Positions 56,401 to 59,935 of a stretch of 64,000 nt of DNA are shown in pieces. The stretch lies in the NCBI GenBank assembly GCA_036768485.1, contig JAVLUZ010000577.1, forward strand, positions 248,001-312,000, given 5' to 3'. The notes under the pieces were generated by a model, which was given only the letters and a program-made list of their open reading frames with translations, was not told where the DNA came from and ran no database searches. Within the stretch, counting starts at the first letter, position 1; each line of letters opens with the position of its first letter. The stretch is from Mermis nigrescens. Its lineage: Eukaryota; Nematoda; Enoplea; Mermithida; Mermithidae. Made by a program: the position numbers and the translations under genes.

Positions 56401-57214
56401 TTGCGAATTTCAGGCCTTTGTTGCAATTTTTTCCTCCCAAAGATCTGTGTACATGTACAAAGACGGTCCCGAAAAGATCTTTGTACATCGGGAAAAATCT
56501 TTGCCGAATTCAAAAAAACCGTGCTAGATTTGGACAAATTGTTTTCGATTTCACTGTTGTTCATGGTACTGACAAGTCGAATCAATATTGATTTAATGGA
56601 ATTGGATACAACACAGGAATCACCGCTAATTTAAGGCCCTTGACAAAGCTTCATGCAGAGTTGTACTTTTAAATGATTGTTGGCTTTCTTCGGCCTATAC
56701 ATAATTCGAATTTTACCGACGCCCTCACACGCGTATTCATTAATTATAATTAAATGAGTATATGGCGTGAAGCGCCAAAAATTTGACACTTTTGAGTAAA
56801 TAGGTATGTGGCTAAAACGCTTAAAACAACACCTTTTCTGCGAATTTTTTGGAAAATTTGGAAAATCGTGAATCCTGGAGAGGGTGGAGGAATTTCTAAG
56901 GGTTGAAACCCACCCCATCGTGTATGATAGTAACCTATAATTTCTAGCTTCAACGAGCTACAGTTATTTTCAAAGTGGTGTAAAGTTCAGAATAACGAGT
57001 CAAGTGTTGTAAATCAATTTATCTACAATGTGATATCAGAAGCTTGTGTCGAAAGTTATGACTTTTAGTTTATTCTCAGCTAATTTTACTTTGTTTTTTG
57101 TATAAAGTTTTTTCTTTCAGAGAGATACGTCTCCTGACCGAACTGCCCCTTACATGCGTGTCTAGTCCTCAACCATTTGACTCTACATTCAGTTTTTTAC
57201 TTGCAATTTTTTGA
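17215..57214 (+). CDS. CAMSAP: CAMSAP/Patronin microtubule minus-end-binding protein (whole gene, 21 exons)
   Basis: Spliced CDS model with exons 17215-17271, 22108-22203, 24744-24959, 27073-27158, 29458-29566, 30048-30168, 32587-32787, 37162-37258, 38739-38816, 39859-39909, 42360-42552, 43346-43531, 46569-46800, 47468-47615, 47732-47897, 48781-48953, 49264-49445, 52216-52320, 54194-54312, 55531-55700, 57121-57214. The lengths sum to 2880 nt (960 codons with stop) and every junction keeps phase. Family knowledge: CAMSAP/Patronin/PTRN-1 binds and protects free microtubule minus ends through the CKK domain, and its coiled coils bind partners such as katanin or spectraplakins. Seen: CH-type domain about residues 15-295, coiled coils about 436-574 and 680-760, CKK about 833-959. 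At about 959 aa it is shorter than the vertebrate and fly proteins, mainly in the linkers. All introns are GT-AG except a possible GC-AG intron 16. Exons 9 and 10 and the last exon are the weakest. Confidence 0.88.
17575..17780. repeat. Short G/C-biased repeat, 'CCCTCGATTTTTGGAAAAAT' family, copy 1
   Basis: In intron 1. Shares a GGC(C/G)GTTTTTGGCCAAAAA core and a CCCC-rich edge with 46845-47000, 52435-52620, 57830-58030 and 58078-58275. Confidence 0.7.
17790..18200 (-). repeat. GCATGGGAATTCTGGGG family, copy 1
   Basis: Inverted copy of the repeat seen cleanly at 54388-54775. Contains GGCGCTTCGCGCC (17967) and the TATGCTCTAGAAAGATAGAG phrase. In intron 1. Confidence 0.8.
18540..18840. repeat. 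Dispersed repeat paired with 28080-28345
   Basis: Shares with 28080-28345 the order: aaaaatctatc, 'ctgc(a/g)(t/c)gact', 'aatatc', a 'cttcacaaa' box, a 'gtttaagtcaag' box and 'aaaataagaaatcc'. Two copies in the window; no ends defined. Confidence 0.5.
18873..19262 (+). repeat. GCATGGGAATTCTGGGG family, copy 2
   Basis: Starts CATGCACAGCATGGGGATT, carries GGCGCGAAGCGCC at 19074 and ends in a G-run followed by AAGATCATATATG. Confidence 0.85.
19937..20390 (+). mobile_element. TGTACAAAG-family hAT-like MITE, monomer
   Basis: Ends CAGTG...CACTG with TTTTTTGTATTCGG on the left and CCTTGTACAAAA on the right. TSD TATTCGAA/TACTCGAA (one mismatch). Two hairpins (20076; near-copy about 20166) and TGTACATGTACAA palindromes at both ends. 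454 bp, non-coding. Confidence 0.85.
20579..22064. mobile_element. hAT MITE, TIR TAGGGATGTCCC, CCCCGG words, beside exon 2
   Basis: Left TAGGGATGTCCCAG, right AGGACATCCCTA. TSD CGTTTTAA/CGTTTTTA (one mismatch). CCCCGGCCCCGG words at both ends, AT-rich interior, no ORF of note. The right TSD is 36 bp from the exon 2 acceptor. Confidence 0.88.
22108..22203 (+). CDS. CAMSAP: CAMSAP exon 2 (CH domain, first helix)
   Basis: Acceptor TTTTCAAG|GCAAAG, donor GATCAA|GTAAGT, phase 0 at both ends, 32 codons. It reads AKLMASVSWLITRIFGDNIP and then a PYYTDD segment, the hallmark CAMSAP start (A-S-x-x-W-L... then P-F/Y-Y-x-D). The reading frame stays open upstream to ATG 22078, so an alternative start there is possible. 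A hAT-like element ends only 43 bp before the exon. Confidence 0.85.
22204..24017. other. Intron 2, mostly unassigned
   Basis: No exon. Near 23330-23384 is one end of a hAT-like element (CCGCCCCTTTCAG then ATCCGCCACTG), the reverse of the CAGTGGCGGAT end at 39533. A TGTACATGTA scrap of the TGTACAAAG family is at about 23485. Confidence 0.45.
24018..24400 (+). repeat. GCATGGGAATTCTGGGG family, copy 3
   Basis: Starts GACATGCACAGCATGGGAAT; hairpin decayed to GGTGCGAAGCGCT near 24221. Confidence 0.8.
24395..24640 (-). repeat. GGTGGGC(G/A)GCACC family, inverted copy
   Basis: Reverse-complement copy of the repeat at 61388-61632: AATTTTTTGACCTTTGAAAA, CCAGAATTTTGG and CCCACCTATG. It sits between copy 3 of the previous family and exon 3. 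Confidence 0.8.
24744..24959 (+). CDS. CAMSAP: CAMSAP exon 3 (CH domain)
   Basis: Acceptor AAACAG|AATCGC, donor AGGATT|GTAAGG, phase 0 both ends, 72 codons. Contains LKPSTVNALTSGELYCSAAA and the PVTETVLTQTAPFRI stretch, near-textbook matches to the CAMSAP N-terminal domain (KP...L.. ELYC.A; TE..L.Q.P..). A short G-rich repeat (about 24395-24640) stops roughly 100 bp upstream. Confidence 0.95.
25650..26154 (+). mobile_element. Penelope-like element 3' part: RT end and GIY-YIG endonuclease
   Basis: 25680-25815 encodes YNVRSRILKVISAFYPQIRV and ends RFFQEH, matching the tail of the Penelope RT region. After a frameshift, 25837-26154 encodes VYKYTCSSCMASYIGDTRRH then SLSAIHKHIS and IKESLYIARDRPILNN: the GIY-YIG endonuclease domain of EN+ Penelope-like elements (Y-K-Y-T-C...Y-I-G-x-T-x-R, H, E-S/N box). 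Lies in intron 3; no complete RT present. Confidence 0.88.
26160..27072. other. Intron 3 remainder
   Basis: No exon. Repeated phrases 'cagtggttttttaggt' at about 26470-26490, 26590 and 26930-26960 suggest an undefined repeat. Confidence 0.35.
27073..27158 (+). CDS. CAMSAP: CAMSAP exon 4 (CH domain)
   Basis: Acceptor TATGTTTAG|AACGCC after a T-rich tract; donor CTGAA|GTAATC leaves phase 2. Encodes NAHLAVIDALISANIREQCN then IDRIVDALK, matching the family's helix 'AH.AVI.LM..Y..E.....RV..A.'. Reading through the donor hits TAA at once, which supports the splice. Confidence 0.92.
27159..28079. other. Intron 4 5' part, nothing recognised
   Basis: AT-rich. Minus-strand 123-codon ORF at 27754-27383 has no motif I recognise. 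Confidence 0.35.
28357..28786 (+). mobile_element. TGTACAAAG-family MITE, monomer
   Basis: Same layout as 19937-20390 with a decayed left end. The first hairpin is truncated (about 28490) and the second is present with one change (about 28564). Confidence 0.8.
29211..29380. mobile_element. ~170-bp MITE, AGGCACGTA ends
   Basis: Left CAGGCACGTACAT, right AGAGATACGTGCTTG. Shares 'gtcctattttg' and 'aaaaag(t/c)cc' with the inverted copy at 47975-48130. Ends about 80 bp before exon 5. Confidence 0.65.
29458..29566 (+). CDS. CAMSAP: CAMSAP exon 5 (CH domain)
   Basis: Acceptor GACTTAG|GAGATA, donor GCCAAG|GTTAGC, starts in phase 2 and ends in phase 0. With exon 4 it completes K-R-Y-S and then reads ELREIPCSTEDAFVLWINTI. 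The ED-A-x-x-x-W-I-N core is the characteristic CAMSAP CH-domain motif. A ~170-bp MITE ends about 80 bp upstream. Confidence 0.93.
29567..30047. other. Intron 5, nothing recognised
   Basis: AT-rich single-copy-looking intron. Confidence 0.5.
30048..30168 (+). CDS. CAMSAP: CAMSAP exon 6 (CH domain)
   Basis: Acceptor ATTGCAG|CCTATA, donor AAGTG|GTACTT, phases 0 to 1. Encodes FDIPKVGELYEDICDGACLA followed by TLLSFYS. The L-x-x-D-x-x-D-G-x-x-L-A...FY signature of the CAMSAP CH domain is complete. Confidence 0.95.
30169..30990. other. Intron 6 5' part, nothing recognised
   Basis: No repeat of the named families and no exon. Confidence 0.45.
31284..32250. mobile_element. hAT-like element CAGGGGCGG...CCGCCACTG, perfect 8-bp TSD
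   Basis: Flanked by GTTTAAAC on both sides (31276-31283, 32251-32258). The left ~190 bp and right ~340 bp match 833-3888. A hairpin variant GCGCTTCGCGCC is at about 32094. Confidence 0.9.
31471..31903 (+). mobile_element. TGTACAAAG-family MITE nested in a hAT-like element
   Basis: Flanks CTGGAAGC and CAGGAAGC suggest an 8-bp TSD with two changes. Comparison with 1001-1010/2416-2440 (the other copy of the host repeat) confirms that it is an insertion. Confidence 0.85.
32587..32787 (+). CDS. CAMSAP: CAMSAP exon 7 (CH domain end)
   Basis: Acceptor TGCTTTCAG|CCGTTT, donor TATGATG|GTAAAT, phases 1 to 1. Encodes AVCFDDNLSIADCLHNLQLI and then LYAEDSLKMNINAFLADLFC. It matches the family's S-x-A-D-x-x-x-N-L-Q-L-I and ED-x-L-Y-A...N...F-x-A-x-L-F segments. 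It lies just after the right end of a TA-flanked element (about 30991-32529). Confidence 0.95.
32990..33330 (-). repeat. GCATGGGAATTCTGGGG family, copy 4 (diverged)
   Basis: Hairpin GGCGCTTCGCGCC at 33104; GAGCATCGTCAGAAACGTCAA phrase in reverse orientation. Intron 7. Confidence 0.7.
34078..35468. mobile_element. Nested element with GGCGTAGCCAGG ends
   Basis: Left GGCGTAGCCAGGGAGGGGG with GCATGCCCCC-type text; right GCCCCCCGAACCAAAATCC then TGGCTACGCT. The terminal inverted repeat is about 10-12 bp. Three hairpin variants inside (about 34861, 34953, 35278). No coding capacity recognised. Confidence 0.65.
35515..35745 (+). pseudogene. hAT transposase fragment (core)
   Basis: Reads VRLVIRDNGANVVEAKIGKF, a stop, then HALHLIVTNTLKSQ. 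The D-N-x-A-N-V-V and C/F-x-A-H-x-L-x-L-x-V motifs are the conserved core of hAT transposases. One internal stop and an absent N-terminus; clearly dead. Its host element has hAT-type ends and TSD. Confidence 0.85.
35752..36345 (-). mobile_element. TGTACAAAG-family element, two-unit form, truncated
   Basis: Starts CAGTGTTTTTTTGTACAAGG. Unit junction (GTACACACAAATTT beside GTCTTCCC) at about 36110-36160, the same junction as in 41287-42061 and 61781-62521. The far end is missing. Confidence 0.8.
36681..37000 (-). mobile_element. TGTACAAAG-family element, internally deleted
   Basis: 320 bp; perfect TSD CTCGCTGG (36673-36680, 37001-37008). Lacks the middle of the unit. Inserted one base from the TSD of the 33823-36663 element. 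Confidence 0.9.
37162..37258 (+). CDS. CAMSAP: CAMSAP exon 8 (post-CH linker)
   Basis: Acceptor CTTTGTAG|GCGCTA, donor ATGCG|GTAATT, phases 1 to 2. Encodes GAKSPVASSSAKRHFERVSI and PDLRPLEKD, a Ser-rich basic linker as expected after the CH domain. Low family conservation; called from phase, splice sites and open frame. Confidence 0.7.
37259..38738. other. Intron 8, mostly unassigned
   Basis: A decayed TGTACAAAG-type end at about 37340-37400 (ACAAAGTCCGCTGGAAAAAA); otherwise nothing recognised. Confidence 0.4.
38739..38816 (+). CDS. CAMSAP: CAMSAP exon 9 (linker, boundaries uncertain)
   Basis: Acceptor CATTTTAG|ACTGCA continues the frame of exon 8 and gives LQNSRPNRFSYHASLPVKET. The phase needed for exon 10 selects a weak donor, CCGAT|GTTCAC. 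Other GT sites nearby would break the frame. No family motif, so supported by phase only. Confidence 0.5.
38817..39532. other. Intron 9 5' part, nothing recognised
   Basis: AT-rich, no repeat or exon signal found. Confidence 0.4.
39533..39662. mobile_element. 130-bp hAT MITE, CAGTGGCGGATCCAGG ends
   Basis: Left CAGTGGCGGATCCAGGATTT, right TAAATCCGCCCCTG. TSD CTTTATAT/CTTAATAT (one mismatch). Interior rich in G-runs then C-runs, so it can fold on itself. Confidence 0.88.
39859..39909 (+). CDS. CAMSAP: CAMSAP exon 10 (51-nt candidate exon)
   Basis: Acceptor CCCAATCAG|GGTTTC after a pyrimidine tract, donor TCGCA|GTATAA, phase 2 at both ends. Encodes VSPLFPSYGFDHQEFS. Being phase-symmetric, it could be skipped without frame change. 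Unconserved linker, so tentative. Confidence 0.4.
40226..40955 (+). mobile_element. TGTACAAAG-family element, old diverged copy
   Basis: Left TATTTGGCAAAAATTTTTCC, right CAAACGAACCTTGCACAAAA. Two decayed hairpins (about 40634, 40727). Length fits the two-unit form. Confidence 0.65.
41287..42061 (+). mobile_element. TGTACAAAG-family element, two-unit form
   Basis: CAGTGTTTGTTTTTGTACTC on the left, CAAACGGACCTTGTACAAAA...CACTG on the right. Two ~330-bp units joined at about 41690 (TGTACGAAGAC beside TTTTGGGAAGACA). Hairpins at 41428, about 41520, 41742 and about 41833. Confidence 0.88.
42360..42552 (+). CDS. CAMSAP: CAMSAP exon 11 (linker)
   Basis: Acceptor TTGTTTTAG|AAGCTT, donor TGTAAG|GTAGAA, phases 2 to 0, 193 nt. 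Encodes SFDSLSCVPFYAAGQTPSQA and an acidic Ser-rich tail ending ETDVCK. The 'FxPF' element just before the first coiled coil resembles the FF-I-P-F box preceding CAMSAP_CC1 in family members. Confidence 0.75.
42553..43009. other. Intron 11 5' part, nothing recognised
   Basis: No exon or repeat family recognised before the G-rich repeat at 43010. Confidence 0.4.
43010..43272 (+). repeat. GGTGGGC(G/A)GCACC family copy
   Basis: AGGTGGGCGGCACCAAAATT, the CCATTTTTCAACGTTTCTCA box, GGCATCAAAAAATTGCG, then TTTCT-GGGG runs and a CCCC-rich end. Ends 73 bp before exon 12. Confidence 0.88.
43346..43531 (+). CDS. CAMSAP: CAMSAP exon 12 (coiled coil 1)
   Basis: Acceptor TTGTTTAG|AAACCG, donor AATACA|GTAAGC, phase 0 both ends, 62 codons. 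The segment MQLDEKKRQIASQRLQEKSE then REAFLKLIGKFGQ matches the CAMSAP CC1 domain (E-K-R-x-x-I-E-x-x-K..., ending x-A-F-L-x-V-V-x-K). A G-rich repeat (43010-43272) ends 74 bp upstream. Confidence 0.9.
43566..44288. mobile_element. CAGGGTGG...CCCATCCTG element (copy 2)
   Basis: Left CAGGGTGGGCCATATTAC, right GGCCCATCCTG followed by TATA. Shares an internal TGTAAACAAATCGCTG/GAACCGCTG block with 30991-32529. Confidence 0.65.
44365..45175. mobile_element. hAT MITE, CAGGGATGTTCC ends, GGTTCC words
   Basis: Left CAGGGATGTTCCGGTTC, right GGCACATCCCTA. TSD CTACGTAC/CTACGCAC (one mismatch). Dense CGGTTCCGGTTCC words at both ends (44385-44500, 45040-45160). Non-coding middle. Confidence 0.9.
45176..45929. 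other. Intron 12 middle, nothing recognised
   Basis: No named repeat or exon. Confidence 0.4.
45930..46373 (-). mobile_element. TGTACAAAG-family MITE, monomer
   Basis: CAGTGTTTTTTTTGTACAAG on the left, GATACAAAATAACCGTG on the right. TSD approximate (GATGAAAT/GATGAGAC). Hairpins at about 46140 (variant) and 46230 (exact). Confidence 0.85.
46569..46800 (+). CDS. CAMSAP: CAMSAP exon 13 (coiled coil 2)
   Basis: Acceptor TATGTAG|ATTGCT, donor CATCACA|GTATGC, phases 0 to 1. After a linker it reads EISNSIKEIKQQMKQLAAEQ and then QQIQRML, a heptad-type helix equivalent to the family's second coiled coil. In vertebrate CAMSAPs this region recruits katanin; here that is inference. Confidence 0.88.
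46845..47000. repeat. GGCCATATAAG/AAATCGAGGGTGGGTCAAAA repeat
   Basis: Short G-rich repeat of the same family as 17575-17780 and 57830-58030, 45 bp after exon 13. Confidence 0.6.
47468..47615 (+). CDS. CAMSAP: CAMSAP exon 14 (linker)
   Basis: Acceptor GCACTTTTAG|CATCCG, donor CTTTAAT|GTTAGT, phases 1 to 2. Encodes TSEPTALPSYAPSALFTKLQ followed by a Ser/Thr-rich stretch ending SDNAAL. Disordered-type composition with no motif; frame and splice sites fit both neighbours. Confidence 0.75.
47732..47897 (+). CDS. CAMSAP: CAMSAP exon 15 (linker)
   Basis: Acceptor TTAATTCCAG|TCCTGA, donor ACAACG|GTTAGA, phases 2 to 0. Encodes PEQNDPLSTNAHLLMTRSMT and ends SPTNVGYVFGEDTT. The preceding intron (116 bp, TTAATTAA-rich) is the shortest in the gene and the only one without a recognisable repeat insertion. 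Confidence 0.75.
47975..48130. mobile_element. AGGCACGTA MITE, inverted copy
   Basis: AGGCACGTATCTCTGGGGGA then CCAAAATAGGACGG; relative of 29211-29380. Intron 15. Confidence 0.6.
48448..48712 (+). repeat. GGTGGGC(G/A)GCACC family copy
   Basis: CATAGGTGGGCGGCACCAAA through the CACGCCCAGGGGTG end. Ends 68 bp before exon 16. Confidence 0.88.
48781..48953 (+). CDS. CAMSAP: CAMSAP exon 16 (coiled coil 3), possible GC donor
   Basis: Acceptor ATCATTGCAG|GATAAC. Encodes DNELGKKREFMVASALKRKA and a long charged helix rich in E/K/R, like the family's third helical region. Exon 17 needs phase 2. A GC donor, CAGAG|GCGAGT (near the AG|GCAAGT consensus), gives it; the GT at CGA|GTCAAT gives phase 0 and would break the frame, and GA|GTTACA upstream is a weaker phase-2 option. 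Confidence 0.85.
49076..49225. repeat. AAT/ATT microsatellite in intron 16
   Basis: Nearly half of the 310-bp intron 16 is this repeat. Confidence 0.95.
49264..49445 (+). CDS. CAMSAP: CAMSAP exon 17 (helix end and basic linker)
   Basis: Acceptor AAAATTCAG|AATGAA, donor GAAGCCA|GTATTT, phases 2 to 1. Encodes MKIFDEYQKRKAEAAASDQA then SSLSRLNQVRGPRP. The E-Y-x-x-R-K followed by an S-L-S-R/R-G-x-P linker is typical of CAMSAPs ahead of the CKK domain. Intron 16 upstream holds an ATT/AAT microsatellite. Confidence 0.87.
49446..50161. other. Intron 17 5' part, nothing firm
   Basis: A faint GGGGGTTGGTGGTTCCAAAC scrap of the G-rich families at about 50020. Confidence 0.35.
50162..50765. mobile_element. 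Foldback element, ~155-bp arms, AAT loop
   Basis: Arms 50162-50315 and 50598-50765 are inverted copies (AAAAGGAGGGGACTAGGGA against TCCCTAGTCCCCTCCTTTT). The loop holds (AAT)n at 50371-50452. Confidence 0.88.
51005..51775. repeat. Direct duplication, ~470-bp period
   Basis: 51005-51300 and 51477-51775 align: GATTACGAATCTGACCTTAA, TTTGGTTTCTGTGCAGTCCA, AGAGGGTTACAATATCTCAA and GGTTCGAGACGAAA occur in both in order. GTGTAAAG words recur throughout. Confidence 0.88.
51932..52135 (+). repeat. GGTGGGC(G/A)GCACC family copy
   Basis: CATAGGTGCGCAGCACCGAA to a GGGGGGGG run; truncated right end. 80 bp before exon 18. Confidence 0.85.
52216..52320 (+). CDS. CAMSAP: CAMSAP exon 18 (acidic linker before CKK)
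   Basis: Acceptor ATATTTAAG|CATCAA, donor GAACCAA|GTTAGT, phase 1 both ends. Encodes TSSRTLTSSVDNIDHFDIKS followed by a Gly/Ser segment ending LLISEP. A Ser/Asp-rich linker of this kind directly precedes CKK in family members. Found by phase and frame. Confidence 0.75.
52435..52620. repeat. Short G/C-biased repeat copy (GGCCGTTTTTGGCC core)
   Basis: CCCGATTTTCGGAAAAAATC and GGCCGTTTTTGGCCAAAAC, matching 17575-17780. Confidence 0.7.
52985..53330. repeat. GCTATATAGCC palindromic array, copy 2
   Basis: Units such as CTATATAGCTTTTTTTGGGC in both orientations, the partner of 16545-16880. Confidence 0.85.
53331..54193. other. Intron 18 3' part, nothing recognised
   Basis: No exon or repeat family identified. 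Confidence 0.4.
54194..54312 (+). CDS. CAMSAP: CAMSAP exon 19 (CKK domain, N-terminal part)
   Basis: Acceptor CAATTGTAG|GCATAA, donor CTCCAG|GTTAGG, phases 1 to 0. Encodes IKPFVKPTQKSNRALIFNAL then EHSVFAGEVNKEKKLKCLQ. The K-P-x-x-K-S-N-x-x-x-I-x-N-A-L...AG-x-V-N start of CKK is unmistakable. A GCATGGGAATTCTGGGG-type repeat begins about 75 bp after the donor. Confidence 0.95.
54388..54775 (+). repeat. GCATGGGAATTCTGGGG family, copy 5
   Basis: GACATGCACAGCGTGGGAAT, the GATGCTCTATCTTTCTAGAG box, and GGCGCAAAGCGCC (loop AAA not GAA) at about 54598. Confidence 0.85.
54776..55530. other. Intron 19 3' part, nothing recognised
   Basis: AT-rich; no repeat or exon. Confidence 0.45.
55531..55700 (+). 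CDS. CAMSAP: CAMSAP exon 20 (CKK core)
   Basis: Acceptor TTATTCGCAG|GAGTTG, donor TACGA|GTGTGT, phases 0 to 2. Encodes KKHFLVLFRDQKCQFRGMYT, then IYGLGPSYC and LRNLFKYE. The H-F-L-x-L-F-R-D-x-x-C-Q-F-R motif and the G-x-GP turn are the diagnostic CKK core that contacts microtubules. About 40 bp spanning the donor are duplicated just downstream (55740-55780). Confidence 0.96.
55689..55780 (+). repeat. Tandem duplication across the exon 20 splice donor
   Basis: TTTTCAAGTACGAGTGTGTG at the exon 20 end is repeated about 50 bp later as TTTTCAAGTACGAACGTGTT, with the following TTGAT(A/C)TAATTTTT also shared. Confidence 0.8.
55912..56523 (-). mobile_element. TGTACAAAG-family MITE carrying another MITE
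   Basis: CAGTGTTTTTTTGTACAAGG left, TTCAAAAAAACCGTG right; interrupted by 56077-56254. Intron 20. Confidence 0.85.
56077..56254. mobile_element. 178-bp TA-flanked MITE
   Basis: CAGTGCTCGCCACGAATGTT left, AACATTCATGGCGAGTAGTG right (22-bp TIR, three mismatches); TA on both sides, duplicated relative to the uninterrupted host repeat. Tc1/mariner-like. Confidence 0.88.
56755..56935 (+). repeat. GCATGGGAATTCTGGGG family, right-half fragment
   Basis: GAGTATATGGCGTGAAGCGC then TTTGACACTTTTGAG, as at 54590. Confidence 0.75.
57121..57214 (+). CDS. CAMSAP: CAMSAP exon 21 (CKK C-terminus and stop), divergent
   Basis: Acceptor TTTTTTCTTTCAG|AGAGAT with a strong pyrimidine tract; phase 2 fits exon 20. 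Encodes EIRLLTELPLTCVSSPQPFD and ends FLLAIF-TGA. The 'RLLTELP' stretch can be laid over the family's 'K-Q-F-T-x-I-P' but conservation is low, so the terminal exon could instead be elsewhere. Confidence 0.55.
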
Positions 57215-57290
57215 ATTTAAGTTGATTTTTGTTAACTTTCGAAAAATTTTTAACGCCGCTCAATATTGGACAGAGTGTCTAAAGTACTTA

Positions 57291-57778
57291 CAGTCGAACC
57301 TGGTTAATAAACACTCGGATAGTGGACACTCCCGCTATATGAACATCGTTCCCTTCGGTCTCTGCCATACTGCTATGCTTTATCGCAGTTGAAAACCCGC
57401 TTAATAAGAATTCGGTTAACGGATAATAAACACGGTTCATAAGACTGTGGCTGTTTGACAACGTGCTAATGACCCGCGTTAGTAAACACTTGTCTGGAAC
57501 ACATGAATAAACGATACTGTAAAGTCATTTTTGTCAAGTAAATCCGGTTAGTAAACACGTCTTTTTGGATAATAAACATGTTCTGTGTACAGTGGAGGTT
57601 AAAATCTTTAATATTTATAGGAATACAATAATGTTAAGTGATATAGTACTTTTGGATAAAACAGTGCCTTGAGACATGCAAAAGTGAATAATGTAAATCC
57701 GGTTAGTGAGCACACTCGGTTAGTAAACGCGGAGCCCATGGTCCCTCATGGTGTTTGTTTATTAATGGGGTTCGACTG
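57291..57778. mobile_element. pogo/Tigger-like MITE with TA target duplication
   Basis: TA-CAGTCGAACC...GGTTCGACTG-TA, 488 bp. Interior repeats AATAAACAC and GGTTAGTAAACAC words as in Tigger-like MITEs. Begins 77 bp after the CAMSAP stop codon and contains several AATAAA hexamers (first at about 57304). Confidence 0.85.
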
Positions 57779-57829
57779 TATATGTATAAATATGGTTCAT
57801 TAACGAAAAACCCGAAATTTTTTGGTTGG

Positions 57830-58275
57830 GGGTCCCCGATTATTTTGAGAAAGGGGTAAGTGACTCCAAGTTTTTATCAAAAATAGTAAAAAAGTACCTA
57901 AAAGTAGCCCAAAACGTAAGTTTTTTTATCCAAAAATCGAGAAGGGGTCAAGAATTTTCTGACTTAGGGGATGGATGGAGGAAACGATAACTTTCGGTGG
58001 AGGTGATTACCCCATCCCTCCTGTTACATGCCTGGTCGCAATGCAGTTCTTGTTGAGGGATATCCATACATGTAATGGCTCGAAATTTCGGGTGGTAGTC
58101 CTCGTCCGTTTTCAGGGCGCCTATAATTTTTGGTCAAAAACGGCCAAAAACACCTAAAAACGGCCTTAATTTTTTCAAACATGAGAATGGATCAAAAATT
58201 TTCTGGCTTTGGAGGGATAAGGGGACGACTAAGTGGATGAGGATCCCCTCTCCCTCACTGTTACATGTCTAGGAC
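57830..58275. repeat. Two adjacent G/C-biased repeats (57830-58030, 58078-58275)
   Basis: Both carry a CCAAAAATCGAGAAGGGGTC- or AAACATGAGAATGGATC-type box and end CCC(A/T)(T/C)CCCTC; direct neighbours of the same family. Confidence 0.65.
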
Positions 58276-58689
58276 ATCCATCCTGATCATGTCCCATGAC
58301 AATATGCACGTTATCATTTCATCGTGTTTGTCAAATTGTAATTAACTTATGATTTAAAAAGATAGCTGCATATTGCAGGCGATTAAGTTGATTATGCTAG
58401 TGTAGATTAAAATTTAAATAGGTCGCAATATATGTATGCTTCGTTATTTGATGTAGAAGAAATATGGTGGTTTTTAGCGAGTACTATAAAACTATTAAGT
58501 ATAGTAGGCACAAGGTCAGGTTGGCCAGGAGGGATAAAATCGAGAATTTGGGGTCAGTAGAGGTGAAATCCAGGAGTTTTATAACAAAAGGTAAATTTAG
58601 TTTTTGGCTATCGCTTAAAAATACGCTATTTTTGGCTCAAATTGCTCGAGAGTACCTAACTTTTGGACCCTTCAGCGGGAATAATACCC

Positions 58690-58920
58690 ATAGGTGGGTA
58701 GCAGCCAAAATTCTGGGGGAAAGTGCAAGATTTTGTTAAAGGTCAAAAAATGGTCTTAAAAATAGTGGTATGGCGAAAATAACTCAATCTTTGCAACGTT
58801 TCTCATCGAGCACTATCCATTTACATCAAAGAATTGCGAAAAAACAAAAAAACCAAAAATTGAATATGGGGGATGCGTACTTCCCCCACGCTTACGTGTT
58901 TTAATACCCTCTCTCACCCC
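58690..58920 (+). repeat. GGTGGGC(G/A)GCACC family copy
   Basis: CATAGGTGGGTAGCAGCCAA; CATCGAGCACTATCCATTTA. Confidence 0.85.
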
Positions 58921-59014
58921 TCCTATGTGTTAAGGATGCTTCGGGTACCTGAACCTGAACCCGAATACTCGGTTACCCAAACAAAATTCAGAACCCGAAC
59001 CCACTGTTTCGTTT

Positions 59015-59820
59015 AGCGCCCCGTTAATGAAACTGGCCGCGCGCTAATGAAAAATTTGGACCATTAGCGCAGCGCGTTAATGCAAAAAATTTGCATATTT
59101 TAATTATAAAATGAGTAAAAAATTAAAGTTGAAAGAAGCAAGAGGAGAGTAAAGTAAAAACAAGGTAAAGGAGGTTCGAAAATTTATTTTCAATCACAAA
59201 TTCTTGATCACAAGTTAACGCATAGTTCACCAATATTGTAACGACCCCGAGGCGCATTTTTTATCCACAATTTATAGGCTTCACTGTAATCAAATGTCTG
59301 GTAATCGTTTACGCCGAGCTTCAGACGAACGAGGCAAAAATATAAAACAGTGTAGCACTACGCTTTAATTAGCTACTCTGGATAAATGAAGCAGAGATGC
59401 CACAATCAGAATAAAATAGGTTCACATCAAATTTCAGGAAAACTCAAGACAGGAAATAAAAGTCCATTTCCGCTGACAGACGTTTATCTATTTGTCTTAA
59501 CACAGTGTTCGAAAGCCAATCATGCTCAGAAAAATTCTCGGCTCTGCTCTACCTCACTTAATATTCAGTCTAAAAATAGGATGCAACGCACGCAAGGTTT
59601 TGTTGTTATAGTTGACATAGGCATTTCTAAGCTTTATTACGTTCTATTATATGACGGAAGTATAAAACAGTACAGGTAAGCGATATTTAGCCATCTAAAC
59701 TCGCTTTGTTTACATAATATCATAGAACATACGATTTATCATTGCGATAATGAGGATTTCATGGCGCTAATGGCTTCAGAACATCGTTAGCGGCTGCGCT
59801 CATGGGGGTGGCGCTAAAAA
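59015..59820. mobile_element. Nested element with TTTAGCGCC ends
   Basis: Left GTTTAGCGCCCCGTTAATG, right GGGGGTGGCGCTAAAAA. GTTAATG/CGCTAATG words lie at both ends. The 97-codon ORF at 59386-59679 inside has no recognised domain. Confidence 0.55.
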
Positions 59821-59935
59821 AACTGCCCGAATCCGAATAAACTGAACTCGACTGCCCAAACCGAACCCGAATAAATTTACTTTGACTACCCGAACTCGAA
59901 TGCTTTTACAATTTATTCGGGTATTTTTAAGCGAG

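Noticed and set aside
59386..59679. 97-codon ORF inside the TTTAGCGCC element
   Set aside because: No conserved motif found; could be an old transposon gene but nothing supports that.
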